Shown here one piece after another: positions 1 to 9,197 of a stretch of DNA of 64,000 nucleotides. The position numbers and the translations under genes were made by a program. The DNA is from Microbacterium proteolyticum (lineage in GTDB: Bacteria; Actinomycetota; Actinomycetes; Actinomycetales; Microbacteriaceae). The notes below the pieces were generated by a model, which ran no database searches, was not told where the DNA came from, and was given only the letters and a program-made list of their open reading frames with translations. The DNA lies in the NCBI RefSeq assembly GCF_029639405.1, contig NZ_CP121274.1, forward strand, positions 2,542,001 to 2,606,000. Reading direction: 5' to 3'. Positions within the stretch are counted from its first letter, which is position 1. Each line of letters begins with the position of its first letter.

Positions 1-468
1 AGCGCAGACCTGCCGAACCTCGCCGCGCAGATGGAGGATGATTTCTTCAGCGACGCGCAACTGCCCGTCTTGTCCGCCGACGTCACGATCGACGGAGAGA
101 CGCTCTGGGTGTTCGAAGCGGATCACACGTTCTCGTGGGGTGGCCCGACGACCTACACGACCTACCTCGCCGACAAGGACGGCACGGAGTTCGTGGTGAA
201 GGTCGAGATGGGGGGCACCGTCACGGGGCGTTGGCGCTACGCGGACCCGTCCGACGCGAGCATCGAGCTCTTCGACGTCGACACGAGCCGGCACTCCACG
301 ACGCCCATCGTCACGGTGAACGGGACGACCCTGGGTGATCCGAGCGCCTTCGACGCCGTCATCGCGGCCGCCCCCGGTCCCGGAGCCGTGGAGATCAGCT
401 GCGCGACGGGCTTGTTGACCAGGCCCGCGGGGAGCCCGTTCACGACGCAGTGGGAGCTTGTGCGCTGA
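1..468 (+). CDS. Hypothetical protein, 3' end only (gene enters from the left edge)
   Basis: The reading frame is open from base 1 to the TGA at 466-468, with no in-frame start that looks genuine. The ATG at 31 has no ribosome binding site and lies mid-domain, so the gene most likely begins outside the window. The visible 155 residues are rich in Asp, Thr and Val with alternating beta-strand-like segments, and have one Cys near the C-terminus. This resembles an exported beta-sandwich protein, but I recognise no family. The last 29 bases overlap the 3' end of the convergent DUF1028 gene. Confidence 0.6.
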   Translation, partial: SADLPNLAAQMEDDFFSDAQLPVLSADVTIDGETLWVFEADHTFSWGGPTTYTTYLADKDGTEFVVKVEMGGTVTGRWRYADPSDASIELFDVDTSRHSTTPIVTVNGTTLGDPSAFDAVIAAAPGPGAVEISCATGLLTRPAGSPFTTQWELVR

Positions 469-1096
469 TCGGAGATGTCGGCATCTCTGCGGGGATGCCG
501 GCGCCCGCGGCCAGGCGACGGAGACGGGCCAGTTCCGAGATCGGATCGGGGTGGTCGTCGACCCTCAGATCGAGCACGATGTCAGCCCGCGAGGCGAGCA
601 CCAATGCCGCGCTCTGCCGGCCGCGGGCGTCGCCTCCGGCCCGTTCGCCCGCGGCCAGGACGTCGATCAGCCGATCGGCGAGATCCCGCCCGTCCGTCCT
701 CCACGCCGCGGCCATCGCCGCGAGCACGTCGGGTCCGGCGAGGAAGTTGCCGATGAAGACGGCGTCCGGGGTCACGAGGTCCCCCGCCCACGCCGTGATG
801 TCCGCACCCGAGCGTGCGGCGCCCGCACCCGACCACCCGAGCGCGGCGACCTGACGGAGCGCATGCCCATCATCCCATCCCGGCGTGGCGGCCACGGCGT
901 CGGCGGCCGAGCGTCCCTCGCGCATCGCTGCGAGCAACAGCCCGCGCAGCGCGCGATTCGTCCACGCCTGGCTGGCGACGACCCCGACGCCGGGGTCGAC
1001 CGCGGTCACCCCGGCGCCGACGGCGAGGGATCGGCTCGCGGTGGCCGCGCCGATCAGGCCGTCGCGGGGGTCGCGGGCCAGCACGGTGAAGGTCAT
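440..1096 (-). CDS. DUF1028 family protein (Ntn-hydrolase-like)
   Basis: This 218-residue protein begins MTFTVLARDP and carries the family pattern: an N-terminal segment 'GLIGAATASRSLAVGAGV', then 'VGVVASQAWTN', and a Gly/Ala-rich core ending in a conserved DDHPDP motif. DUF1028 proteins have an Ntn-hydrolase-type fold and are often encoded beside peptide transporters or amidohydrolases; no reaction is firmly assigned. I chose the ATG at 1096 because the upstream extension (to 1222) is low-complexity, runs into the divergent promoter region and is not part of the family. The gene is divergent from the ABC importer operon, which suggests it processes the imported substrate. That role is inferred. 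Confidence 0.85.
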   Translation of the reverse strand: MTFTVLARDPRDGLIGAATASRSLAVGAGVTAVDPGVGVVASQAWTNRALRGLLLAAMREGRSAADAVAATPGWDDGHALRQVAALGWSGAGAARSGADITAWAGDLVTPDAVFIGNFLAGPDVLAAMAAAWRTDGRDLADRLIDVLAAGERAGGDARGRQSAALVLASRADIVLDLRVDDHPDPISELARLRRLAAGAGIPAEMPTSPISAQAPTAS

Positions 1097-1256
1097 GGGC
1101 GCTCCTGAGGGGTCGGCGAGGCGCGGCGCGGCGCCGCGGGCGGGTTTGTGAAGATCGTGTTTCACCGCCGAGGTGGGGCTTGTGCCGACCCCCATGCTTG
1201 CACATACTGATCGAAACATCATCTAAATGATGGACACCTCACCCGATTGGCATCAC
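1097..1256. promoter_or_regulatory. Divergent intergenic region between DUF1028 and the ABC importer
   Basis: This 160-base gap separates divergent genes and must hold both promoters. The stretch from about 1196 to 1256 is visibly more A/T-rich than its surroundings and includes 'atactgatcg' and 'aacatcatct', a likely site for promoters and operator sequences. I cannot assign a specific -35/-10 pair with confidence. Confidence 0.4.
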
Positions 1257-2786
1257 ATGAAACAGCGCATCACCCTCGGCATCGCCGGCGCGCTCGCCGC
1301 GACGCTCGCCCTCGCCGGTTGCTCCGCCGGTCAGAGCGTCGACATCGACGGCTCCGGCGACAGTTCAGGTCAGACCCTCGTCGCCGCCATCGGCGGCGAG
1401 CCCGATCAGCTCGACCCGCAGAAGACGACGTCGTACTTCGCGTTCGAGGTGCTCGAGAACGTCTACGACACGCTCGTGCAGCCCGACGAGAACCTCGAGA
1501 TGCAGCCCGCTCTCGCTGAGAGCTGGACCACCAGCGACGACCAGCTCACCTGGACCTTCACGCTGCGCGACGGGGTGAAATTCCAGGACGGCTCGGACTT
1601 CACGAGTGAAGACGTCGTCTACTCGTACCGTCGCATCATCGACGAGAAGCTCGCGAACGCGTGGAAGTTCTCCACGGTCACCGACGTCACCGCCCCCGAT
1701 GACGCGACCGTCGTCATCACGGTCTCGCAGCCCACGCCCAATCTGCTGTCGAACCTCGGTGGATTCAAGGGCATGGCGATCGTGGAGAAGAGCAACGTCG
1801 AGTCGGGCGAGATCACGACTGCGCCGGTCGGAACGGGACCGTTCTCCGTCAGCGACTACGTCGCCGGCGACCACATCACGCTGACGGCCAACCCCGACTA
1901 CTGGGGCGGCGCGCCCCAGCTCGGGGGAGTGGAGTACCGCTTCATCTCCGAGCCCGCCACCGCGCTGGCATCCCTCAAGGCCGGCGACATCGACTGGACC
2001 GACGTGGTCCCGCCCCAGCAGGTCGAGCAGCTGAAGAGCGACAGCTCGGTCACACTCGGCCAGACGCCGTCGAGCGACTACTGGTACCTCGCTCTGAACG
2101 AGGCGAAAGCCCCGTGGAACGACGTGCGGGTCCGCCAGGCCATCGCGTACGCGATCGACCGGGATGCCATCGTGCAGGCCGTCAGCTACGGCACGGCCGA
2201 GGTCAACCAGCTCGCCATCCCGAAGCAGAGCGTCTGGTACACCGAGTACGACCAGTACTCCACCGACCTCGACAAGGCGAAGTCGCTGTTGGCCGAAGCC
2301 GGGTACACCGGCGGCACGCTGGACCTCCTGGCCACCAGCGACTACCCCGAGACGGTCACGGCCGCGCAGATCATCGCCGCCGAACTCGAACCGCTCGGCA
2401 TCCAGGTGTCCATTCGCCAGCCCGACTTCTCGACGTGGCTCGACGAGCAGAACTCCGGCAACTTCGACATGCTCATGATGGGCTGGCTCGGCAACATCGA
2501 CCCCGACGACTTCTACTACTCGCAGCACCACACCGACGGCGCCAGCAACGCGCAGAAGTTCTCGGATGCCGAGGTCGACCGCCTGCTCGACGCCGGTCGC
2601 GTCGAAACCGACACGGCGGCGCGCAAGGATCTCTACGCCCAGGCGGCGACGATCATCGCCGACAAGGCCAGCTACATCTATCTCTACAACCCGTCGGTGC
2701 TGCAGGTGTATTCGCCCAAGGTGTCGGGCTACGACACGCGCGCCGACCGCGCGATCCGGTTCGCCGGCGTCTCGCTGAGCGAGTGA
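1257..2786 (+). CDS. ABC transporter substrate-binding lipoprotein (peptide/opine/nickel family 5)
   Basis: This 509-residue extracellular solute-binding protein is the substrate receptor of the importer that follows. It has a lipoprotein signal peptide: basic n-region MKQR, a hydrophobic stretch, and lipobox LALAGC with Cys22 as the lipidation site. Family 5 features are visible, including 'EPDQLDPQKTTSY' after the leader, 'ESWTTSDDQLTWTFTLRDGVKF', 'VRQAIAYAIDRDAI' and 'PDDFYYSQH'. The length is normal for DppA/OppA proteins. I chose the ATG at 1257 over one at 1227 because it places a proper signal peptide at the N-terminus. The substrate cannot be told from sequence; dipeptides, oligopeptides or opine-like amines are all possible. 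Confidence 0.92.
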   Translation: MKQRITLGIAGALAATLALAGCSAGQSVDIDGSGDSSGQTLVAAIGGEPDQLDPQKTTSYFAFEVLENVYDTLVQPDENLEMQPALAESWTTSDDQLTWTFTLRDGVKFQDGSDFTSEDVVYSYRRIIDEKLANAWKFSTVTDVTAPDDATVVITVSQPTPNLLSNLGGFKGMAIVEKSNVESGEITTAPVGTGPFSVSDYVAGDHITLTANPDYWGGAPQLGGVEYRFISEPATALASLKAGDIDWTDVVPPQQVEQLKSDSSVTLGQTPSSDYWYLALNEAKAPWNDVRVRQAIAYAIDRDAIVQAVSYGTAEVNQLAIPKQSVWYTEYDQYSTDLDKAKSLLAEAGYTGGTLDLLATSDYPETVTAAQIIAAELEPLGIQVSIRQPDFSTWLDEQNSGNFDMLMMGWLGNIDPDDFYYSQHHTDGASNAQKFSDAEVDRLLDAGRVETDTAARKDLYAQAATIIADKASYIYLYNPSVLQVYSPKVSGYDTRADRAIRFAGVSLSE

Positions 2787-2892
2787 TCCGAGGCCGCGGG
2801 GGTCCGGCGTGCCGGTGCCCCCGCGGTCCTGCGCCGGGCTGTCCGGTCCGGTCTGTCCCGCCCCTCCCGTCCGCTTCGAACAAGGAGGATCC

Positions 2893-3858
2893 GTGAGGAT
2901 CGCCCCCGCGCAGATGCTGCGCTTCCTGGGCCTCCGGCTGCTGTCGTCGGCCGTCGTGCTGCTCGGTGTGCTGATCGTCGTGTTCGCCCTCGTGCACCTC
3001 GTGCCCGGTGACCCCGTGCGCCTCGCGCTCGGCACCCGGTACACGCCCGAAGCGTACGAGGCGCTCCGCTCGGCGTCCGGTCTCGACCGCTCGGTGCCCG
3101 AGCAGTTCTTCTCCTACCTGGCCCACGCGGTGACCGGGGACCTCGGCGTCAGCTTCCGCAACGGTCAGCCGGTGACGACCACCCTGCTGCAGCGCCTGCC
3201 CGCCACGATCTCGCTCGCGCTCGTGGGACTGGCGGTCGCCCTCGTGATCTCGGTGCCCGCGGGGGTGTACTCGGCGCTGCGCGAGGGGCGCGTGAGCGAT
3301 GTGATCGTGCGGCTGACGAGCCAGTTCGGAGTCTCCGTGCCGGACTTCTGGCTGGGTCTGCTCCTCATCTCGCTCTTCTCCGTCACGCTGGGTCTGTTCC
3401 CGGCCAGCGGGTACGTCGCCTTCGCCGAGGATCCCGCGGGGTGGGCACGTCAGGTGACCTTGCCGGGGCTCACCGTCGGTCTCGTCGCCGGGGCGATCAT
3501 GACGCGCTACATCCGTGCCGCCGTCATCGACGTGGCCTCGTCGGGGTACATCCGCACCGCGGTGTCGAAGGGACTGCCCCGCCGCGTCGTGGTGTCCCGC
3601 CATATCGTGCGCGGAGCCCTTGTCCCGGTGCTGACGATCGCCGGCATCCAGTTGGCCACGATCCTCGGCGGCGTCATCGTCGTCGAGGTGGTCTTCGCCT
3701 GGCCGGGCCTCGGTCGTCTCGTGTTCGACGCCGTCGCCGCGCGGGACTACCCGCTCATCCAGGGCGCGGTGCTGCTCGTGGCCGTGATGTTCATCGTCGT
3801 CAACCTGATCGTGGACGTGCTGTACGCCGCCGTCGACCCGAGGATCCGTGCCGCATGA
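2893..3858 (+). CDS. ABC transporter permease, DppB/OppB type
   Basis: This 321-residue integral membrane protein is the first permease subunit of the importer. The first helix lies at about residues 12-32 (LLSSAVVLLGVLIVVFALVH) and is followed by the DppB signature 'HLVPGDPVRLALG'. Six helices and a C-terminal coupling-loop region ('ARDYPLIQGAVLLVAV') are visible. The GTG start at 2893 is preceded by an AAGGAGGAT ribosome binding site at 2882-2890. A longer frame from 2809 would add Pro/Cys-rich non-family sequence. The gene overlaps the next permease by 4 bases (ATGA), indicating translational coupling. Confidence 0.93.
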   Translation: MRIAPAQMLRFLGLRLLSSAVVLLGVLIVVFALVHLVPGDPVRLALGTRYTPEAYEALRSASGLDRSVPEQFFSYLAHAVTGDLGVSFRNGQPVTTTLLQRLPATISLALVGLAVALVISVPAGVYSALREGRVSDVIVRLTSQFGVSVPDFWLGLLLISLFSVTLGLFPASGYVAFAEDPAGWARQVTLPGLTVGLVAGAIMTRYIRAAVIDVASSGYIRTAVSKGLPRRVVVSRHIVRGALVPVLTIAGIQLATILGGVIVVEVVFAWPGLGRLVFDAVAARDYPLIQGAVLLVAVMFIVVNLIVDVLYAAVDPRIRAA

Positions 3859-4826
3859 GCTCCATCGAACCCACCCCCGGCGCCGCGGTCGCCTCCGCCC
3901 CCGCCCCCGGGCGCGTGGCGTCCTGGCGTCTGCTCGCGAGCAATCCGCTGACGGTGGCCGCAGCGGTCGTCCTGGCGATCATCGTCCTCGCGGCCGTGCT
4001 GGCGCCGTGGATCGCGCCGTACGGGGTCAACCAGATCGACGTCGCCAACGCGCTGACGCCGCCGAGCCCCGCGCACTGGTTCGGGACCGACGAACTCGGC
4101 CGCGACGTGTTCTCGCGCGTGCTGCTCGCCGGCTCCACCTCGCTCACGATCGCCGTCTCCGCCGTGACGATCGCGCTCGTCCTGGGGCTCGTGCTCGGCG
4201 TCGTCGCAGGCTACGCGGGCGGGTGGGCCGACGCGGTGCTCATGCGCGTCGTCGACGTCATGTTCGCTTTCCCGGTGCTGCTTCTGGCCCTGGCGATCAT
4301 CGCGATCTTCGAGCCGGGGGCACTCACCACGACGATCGCGATCGGCGTCGTCTACACGCCGATCTTCGCCCGCGTCGCCCGGGCCAGCACGCTGGCGCTC
4401 CGCTCCTCGCCGTTCGTGCAAGTGTCGCGCACGATGGGCACGCCGCCGGCATCCATCCTGCTCCGGCACGTGCTGCCGAACATCGGCGGTCCGATCGTCG
4501 TCCAGACCTCGCTGTCGCTCGCGTTCGCGATCCTCTCGGAGGCCGCCCTGTCGTTCCTCGGGCTCGGCATCCAGCCACCGTCCCCGTCATGGGGAGGCAT
4601 GCTCTTCACCGCTCAGGGCTTCCTCGCCCAGGCGTGGTGGATGAGCGTGTTCCCCGGGGCGGCGATCTTCGTCACGGCGCTGGCGTTCAACCTGCTCGGC
4701 GACGGTCTGCGCGACGGCCTCGATCCGCGCCAGCGCACGATCATCGAGGCACGGCGGGGGGAGCGTCGCCGTAACGGGCCGCCGCGCCTCCGGCGGGACA
4801 CGATCAGCACGGAGGTGCGGCCATGA
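3855..4826 (+). CDS. ABC transporter permease, DppC/OppC type
   Basis: This 323-residue second permease has a cytoplasmic Ala/Pro-rich N-tail of about 25 residues, a first helix at about 32-53, the typical 'HWFGTDELGRDVFSRVLLAGSTSL' segment and a coupling loop with 'LRSSPFVQVSRTMG'. It then has 'EAALSFLGLGIQPPSPSWG', a DppC hallmark, and ends 'GDGLRDGLDPR'. Its ATG overlaps the stop of the upstream permease and its own stop overlaps the ATPase start, both as ATGA, so the three genes form one tight operon. Confidence 0.94.
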   Translation: MSSIEPTPGAAVASAPAPGRVASWRLLASNPLTVAAAVVLAIIVLAAVLAPWIAPYGVNQIDVANALTPPSPAHWFGTDELGRDVFSRVLLAGSTSLTIAVSAVTIALVLGLVLGVVAGYAGGWADAVLMRVVDVMFAFPVLLLALAIIAIFEPGALTTTIAIGVVYTPIFARVARASTLALRSSPFVQVSRTMGTPPASILLRHVLPNIGGPIVVQTSLSLAFAILSEAALSFLGLGIQPPSPSWGGMLFTAQGFLAQAWWMSVFPGAAIFVTALAFNLLGDGLRDGLDPRQRTIIEARRGERRRNGPPRLRRDTISTEVRP

Positions 4827-6457
4827 GCGTCCTGGAGGTGCGGGATCTCCGCGTCGCGATCGGCGAGACGTCGATCGTCCGAGGGCTCGACTTCTCGGTG
4901 GACCGGGGTCAGACCCTCGGCATCGTGGGCGAGTCGGGCTCGGGCAAGTCGTTGACGGTGCTCGCGGCGACCGGCCTCATCGATGCCCCCGGGCGACGGG
5001 TCGAGGGCTCCAGCGTTCTGCGCACGGACCCGGATGCCCGGGGCGTCGAGCTCGTGGGAGCGTCGGACCGTGTGCTGCGCTCGGTGCACGGCGACGCGGT
5101 CGGGTTCGTCTTCCAGGACCCGTCGACCTCCCTGAACCCCTATCTGACGGTCGGGCGACAGATCGCCGAGTCGCTGGAGGCGCACCGCGGCCTGTCGCGT
5201 CGGGCCGCGCACGCCCGGGCGGTCGCGCTGCTGGAGGCCGTCGGCATCCCGGACCCGGCGGTCCGCGTCGACGCGTACCCGCACCAGTTCTCGGGCGGTC
5301 AACGCCAGCGCGTCATGATCGCGATCGCCCTCGCGTGCGACCCCGCCCTTCTCGTCGCCGATGAGCCGACCACCGCGCTCGACGTCACCACCCAGGCGCA
5401 GATCATCGACCTCGTGCAGCAGTTGCAGCACGACCGCGGGACCGCGGTGGTCTGGATCAGTCACGACCTCGGGGTGATCGGTCAGGTCGCCGACGATGTT
5501 CTGGTGCTGCGCCACGGCGAGGCCGTCGAGCAGCGACCGCTCCTCGACGTGTACGCCGATCCGCAGCACGCCTACACGAAGGAGCTGCTCGCGGCGCGTC
5601 CGCGCGTGGTCGCCGGATCCGGTCCGACGCCCGAGCCCGGCGCGGCTGCGCTCCTCGCCGTCTCCGGTCTGGACGTGCGCTTCGTCGTGCAGACACCCGC
5701 CGGTCGGCGTACCGTGCACGCCGTCGACGACGTGTCGTTCACGGTGCGCCGCGGGACCACTCTCGCCCTGGTGGGGGAGTCGGGGTCGGGGAAATCGACG
5801 ATCGCGAACGCCTTGACCGGGCTCGTGGCCCCGCACGCCGGGACCGCGACCCTGGCGGATGCCGAGGGCGCGGGCGTCCGCGACGCGCTTCGCGCGAAGC
5901 GTCGTGACCGTCGGCGCATCGCCATGGTGTTCCAGGACCCGTTCGCCTCCATCGATCCGCGTCGCACCGTCGCCGACGCGATCACCGAACCGCTGCGCGT
6001 GCACCGCCTCGGCGGTTCGACCCCCGCCGCCCGTGCCGCCCGCGTGCGGGAGCTCCTGGACCTCGTCGACCTCGACCCCGCGTTCGCCCAGCGCTACCCG
6101 CACGAGTTGTCGGGCGGGCAGCGTCAGCGAGTGTCGATCGCGCGCGCGCTCGCGCTCGAGCCCGAGCTGGTCATCCTCGACGAGGCGACGGCCTCTCTCG
6201 ACGTCTCTGTGCAGGCCCGCGTGCTCGCCCTGCTCCGGCGTCTGCAGGTCGAGCAGGGGCTGACGTACCTCTTCATCGCGCACGATCTCGCGATCGTGCA
6301 GCAGATGAGCCATGACGTCGCGGTGCTTCGCGACGGGAAGGTGGTCGAGGCTGCTCCTGCGGCCGAGCTGTTCGCGCACCCGCGGCAGGAGTACACGCGC
6401 GATCTGCTGGCCGCGGTGCCGCCCGAGGGACCGCGGGTGCGCTCGTGTTCCCGCTGA
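4823..6457 (+). CDS. Fused dual ABC ATPase (DppD-DppF-like) of the importer
   Basis: This 544-residue protein contains two complete nucleotide-binding domains. Domain 1 (about 1-255) has Walker A GESGSGKS, a Q-loop '[13 protein letters not shown]', signature 'FSGGQRQRV' and Walker B '[12 protein letters not shown]'. Domain 2 (about 275-535) repeats all of these (GESGSGKS, '[13 protein letters not shown]', 'LSGGQRQRV', '[12 protein letters not shown]'). Fused dual ATPases are common in actinobacterial and rhizobial peptide/opine importers and replace separate DppD and DppF subunits. Both domains have intact catalytic motifs, so it should be fully active. It is the last gene of the operon. Confidence 0.94.
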   Translation: MSVLEVRDLRVAIGETSIVRGLDFSVDRGQTLGIVGESGSGKSLTVLAATGLIDAPGRRVEGSSVLRTDPDARGVELVGASDRVLRSVHGDAVGFVFQDPSTSLNPYLTVGRQIAESLEAHRGLSRRAAHARAVALLEAVGIPDPAVRVDAYPHQFSGGQRQRVMIAIALACDPALLVADEPTTALDVTTQAQIIDLVQQLQHDRGTAVVWISHDLGVIGQVADDVLVLRHGEAVEQRPLLDVYADPQHAYTKELLAARPRVVAGSGPTPEPGAAALLAVSGLDVRFVVQTPAGRRTVHAVDDVSFTVRRGTTLALVGESGSGKSTIANALTGLVAPHAGTATLADAEGAGVRDALRAKRRDRRRIAMVFQDPFASIDPRRTVADAITEPLRVHRLGGSTPAARAARVRELLDLVDLDPAFAQRYPHELSGGQRQRVSIARALALEPELVILDEATASLDVSVQARVLALLRRLQVEQGLTYLFIAHDLAIVQQMSHDVAVLRDGKVVEAAPAAELFAHPRQEYTRDLLAAVPPEGPRVRSCSR

Positions 6458-6510
6458 CTTCGGCCGAACGTACGTCGGCCGCCCCCGCTGACGCGCATTC
6501 GCCCGAAGTC
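6456..6510. repeat. Widely spaced inverted repeat after the importer operon
   Basis: GACTTCGG at 6456-6463 is inverted as CCGAAGTC at 6503-6510, enclosing the importer stop codon and an ACGTACGT palindrome. It may be an operon-end hairpin or an operator for the XRE regulator downstream. There is no T-run, so terminator activity is uncertain. Confidence 0.35.
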
Positions 6511-6575
6511 AACGGTACGGTGGAGCGGGGGAGGGCGCCACACGCGCGTGAGCGCGCGCCACACGTCCACGGCGC

Positions 6576-6581
6576 TACGCT
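6576..6581 (+). promoter_or_regulatory. Probable -10 box (TACGCT) of the XRE-cupin regulator
   Basis: TACGCT lies 9 bases before the ATG at 6591. There is no Shine-Dalgarno sequence between box and start, which fits leaderless or near-leaderless transcription, as seen repeatedly in this window. Confidence 0.5.
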
Positions 6582-6590
6582 GACACGGTC

Positions 6591-7184
6591 ATGACACGAG
6601 CCACGGATGCCGACGAGCAGCGCACCGTCGAGACCCTCGGCGCCGCGGTGCGCGACGCCCGCAAGCGGCTCGGCCTGAGCGTGCAGGCGCTGTCGGAGAA
6701 GGCCGGGGTGAGCTTCGGCCTCGTCAGCCAGTTGGAGCGCGGCCTCGGCAACCCGTCGCTGCAGTCGCTCCAACGGCTCGCCGGGGCTCTCGGCATCCCG
6801 GTCACCCAATTGCTCGACGAGCCGGCGGTGCCTCTGGCGGTCGTGACACGCGCGAAGCGGCACATCATGCCGGTGGCCGCGGACGCCCCGCCGCACCAGC
6901 GCGCCGAGCGCGAGCTGCTGACACCGCGTGGGGAGTCGATGCTGCAGCTGATCCGCTCGACGCTGCCGCCCGGCTTCACGAACGAGGCCAGCCCGTTCCG
7001 CCACATCGGCACCGAGACGGTGACCGTCGAGTCCGGCGTGCTGGTCGTGTGCCAGTCGGATCGGCGGGTCGAATTGCACGCCGGCGACACCGTCACCTAC
7101 GGCTGCTCGGCCCCGCACTGGTGGGCGAACGGACACGACGGCGAAACGGTGGTGCTGGGCGCGGTCACCCCGTTCGAGCGTTGA
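6591..7184 (+). CDS. XRE-family transcriptional regulator with C-terminal cupin sensor
   Basis: This 197-residue regulator has an N-terminal helix-turn-helix at about residues 14-70 ('LGAAVRDARKRLGLSVQALSEKAGVSFGLVSQLERG'), followed by a cupin-type beta-barrel at about 105-195 ('GTETVTVESGVLVV', 'LHAGDTVTYGCSAPHWWANG'). XRE-cupin proteins usually repress nearby transport or catabolic genes and sense a small ligand in the cupin pocket. Its place just after the ABC importer makes that operon and the divergent DUF1028 gene the likely targets (inferred). Its last 20 bases overlap the convergent gene at 7165-7689. Confidence 0.9.
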   Translation: MTRATDADEQRTVETLGAAVRDARKRLGLSVQALSEKAGVSFGLVSQLERGLGNPSLQSLQRLAGALGIPVTQLLDEPAVPLAVVTRAKRHIMPVAADAPPHQRAERELLTPRGESMLQLIRSTLPPGFTNEASPFRHIGTETVTVESGVLVVCQSDRRVELHAGDTVTYGCSAPHWWANGHDGETVVLGAVTPFER

Positions 7185-7689
7185 GGCACCCGGGCACCCG
7201 GAACGCCAGTCGCTCGCCCGGCCCCGCGACGTACTCGTCGTCGCACCGGAAGCCGCGCAGCCACGGCTCACCGTCGATGACGCGCAGGTAGAAGCCCTTC
7301 GGATAGTCGTGGTCCGCGCGCAGCGCGGGGGTGGCGACCTGCAGCGACGCGGTGGGCGCGCGACCGGTGCTGGGGATGCTGTCGGGAGCGATCTCCTGGT
7401 CGAGCCGCACCAAGCGCAGGTACGGGGCGGTGTCGGGCGGGCACAGGGCGAGGCCGTTCGTCTCCGCCGCCGCGTGCACCTGTGCGAGCGTGCCCCCGTC
7501 CGCGAGACCGAGGTCTGCGACCGAACGCTCGACGATGTCGACGGTCTCCGCGGAGCGGGTGTCGAACACGGGGTCGGCCAGCAGTACCTCGGCATACGGA
7601 TTGCGTCGGATGCCGGCGGCATCGAGCTGCCGGACCAGCTCTTCACGGGCGATCCCGCCGACGTCCAGGGTCCAGGTGCGCGCACTCAC
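7165..7689 (-). CDS. Conserved hypothetical protein of unknown function
   Basis: This 174-residue soluble protein has no signal peptide and no membrane segment. It starts MSARTWTLDVGG and has an Asp/Glu-rich first half and a C-terminal block with 'GFYLRVIDGEPWLRGFRCDDEY' and 'GERLAFRVPG', which looks like a compact beta domain. I do not recognise the family. It sits alone between the XRE regulator and the permease, with its 3' end overlapping the regulator. Codon use matches its neighbours, so it is likely a real gene rather than a spurious frame. Confidence 0.7.
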   Translation of the reverse strand: MSARTWTLDVGGIAREELVRQLDAAGIRRNPYAEVLLADPVFDTRSAETVDIVERSVADLGLADGGTLAQVHAAAETNGLALCPPDTAPYLRLVRLDQEIAPDSIPSTGRAPTASLQVATPALRADHDYPKGFYLRVIDGEPWLRGFRCDDEYVAGPGERLAFRVPGCLNARTG

Positions 7690-7769
7690 CGCAGCAGGCT
7701 ACGTCGCGCAACGCGAAGGCCGCGGCATCCCTCCCGAAGGAACGGATGCCGCGGCCCAGGCGATGCGGG

Positions 7770-9197
7770 TCAGATCTCCGAGCGCGGACCGGGGACGGTC
7801 TTGTTCACCCCGGTGACCGGCTGGTTCTCGTCGAACGAGGCGATCGGTCGCTTGAAGCCGCGCGTCAGGACGATCAGGTACACGACGCCGATGCTGGTCC
7901 AGATGAGACCGCCGATCAGCGCGTGCATGTCGAGGTTCACCCACAGCAGACCGGTGAGCAGCATGCCGATCGCGGGCATCACGATGTACCGGAAGATGTC
8001 TCCCGGCGTCTTGCGCAGGCCCTGGCGGATGGCGAACCAGGCGATCACCGAGATGTTGACGAAGGTGAACGCGATGAGCGCGCCGTAGTTGATGTAGGCC
8101 GCGATCTGCTCGAGCGTGAACGCGATGGCCAGGAGGCTCACCACGCCCACGATGATGATCGACAGCGTCGGGGTGTGCGTCTTCGGGTCGATGAAACCGA
8201 AGATCCGACGGGGGAGCACGTTGTTGCGGCCCATCACCATCAGCATGCGCGAGACCGAGGCGTGCGAGGCCAGCCAGGACGCGAGCGTCGCGGCGAAGCC
8301 GGCCGCGGTGAGCACGGCCTGCAGCACCGGGCCGCCGACCTGGACGCCGATCTCGGGCAGCGTGCTGTTCTCGATCGCCTCCGGCGGGAAGGCGGCGGAG
8401 TCGGGGAAGCGCAGCTGCGTGAAGTAGGACGCCACGAGGAAGATCGCGCCGCCGGCCACGAGGGTCAGCAGGATCGCGCGGGGCATGATCTTCGGCGTCT
8501 TCGCCTCTTCCGAGTACATCGACACCGCGTCGAACCCGATGAAGGAGAAGCACACGATGGTGGCTCCGGCCAGCACCGCGCCGAACTGCACCTCGCTGTG
8601 GGCGAAGGGGGCGAGGGACACGACCGTGCCGGCCCCCGCGCCGCCGACGAGCTGCACCGCGACCATCACGACGAACACGGTCATCACGAGGATCGAGAAC
8701 ACCAGCAGGATCATGTTGACGTTCGAGGTGCCGCGCATCGTGAGGTAGATGACGCCCGTGACGCCGGCGGTGAAGACGACGACCCAGATCCAGCCCGGGA
8801 TGTCGGGGAAGAGCGCCTCCATGTAGCTGCGCAGGATGAGGGCGTTCACCATCGGCAGCAGCATGTAGTCGATGAGGGCCGTCCACCCGACGACGAACCC
8901 GACGCCGGGGTGGATCGACTCGCGGGCGTAGGTGTAGGCGGATCCTGCACTCGGGATGACGCGGACCATCTTGCCGTAGCTGATGGCGGTGAACACCAGC
9001 ACGACGAGCGCCACGGCGTAAGCCGCGGGGACGACGTTGTTGGTCTCCTCGGCGACGAGGCCGAAGGTGTCGAAAACGACGGTCGGGGTCATGTAGCCCA
9101 AGCCGAGGCCCACGATCGACCACAGGCCGAGGGTGCGGGCGAGCTTGGCTCCCGAGCTGGACGCGGGCGCCTGCGTGGCGCCGATCTTCTCGTTCGT
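7770..9197 (-). CDS. APC-superfamily amino acid/polyamine permease (PuuP-like), apparent ACG start
   Basis: This permease of about 475 residues has around 12 helices. Helix 1 reads 'LGLWSIVGLGLGYMTPTVVFDTFG', followed by 'IPSAGSAYTYARESIHPGVGFVVGW', 'SFIGFDAVSMYSEE' and a cytoplasmic C-tail. It resembles putrescine importers of the PuuP type. The first in-frame ATG, GTG or TTG codon is the GTG at 9111-9113, which would cut helix 1 in half. Upstream there is only an ACG at 9195-9197, placed 5 bases after a perfect AGGAG, giving NEKIGATQAPASSSGAKLART before helix 1. The ACG is therefore the best start, or a mutated ATG. The aminotransferase upstream supports an amine substrate. Confidence 0.82.
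   Translation of the reverse strand, partial: TNEKIGATQAPASSSGAKLARTLGLWSIVGLGLGYMTPTVVFDTFGLVAEETNNVVPAAYAVALVVLVFTAISYGKMVRVIPSAGSAYTYARESIHPGVGFVVGWTALIDYMLLPMVNALILRSYMEALFPDIPGWIWVVVFTAGVTGVIYLTMRGTSNVNMILLVFSILVMTVFVVMVAVQLVGGAGAGTVVSLAPFAHSEVQFGAVLAGATIVCFSFIGFDAVSMYSEEAKTPKIMPRAILLTLVAGGAIFLVASYFTQLRFPDSAAFPPEAIENSTLPEIGVQVGGPVLQAVLTAAGFAATLASWLASHASVSRMLMVMGRNNVLPRRIFGFIDPKTHTPTLSIIIVGVVSLLAIAFTLEQIAAYINYGALIAFTFVNISVIAWFAIRQGLRKTPGDIFRYIVMPAIGMLLTGLLWVNLDMHALIGGLIWTSIGVVYLIVLTRGFKRPIASFDENQPVTGVNKTVPGPRSEI

Noticed and set aside
1097..1222. Longer start of the DUF1028 protein at 1222
   Set aside because: The extra 42 residues are not part of the family and would extend across most of the divergent promoter region.
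9111..9113. GTG at 9113 as the start of the APC permease
   Set aside because: It begins inside transmembrane helix 1 and has no ribosome binding site, while family-like coding sequence and an AGGAG continue upstream to 9197.
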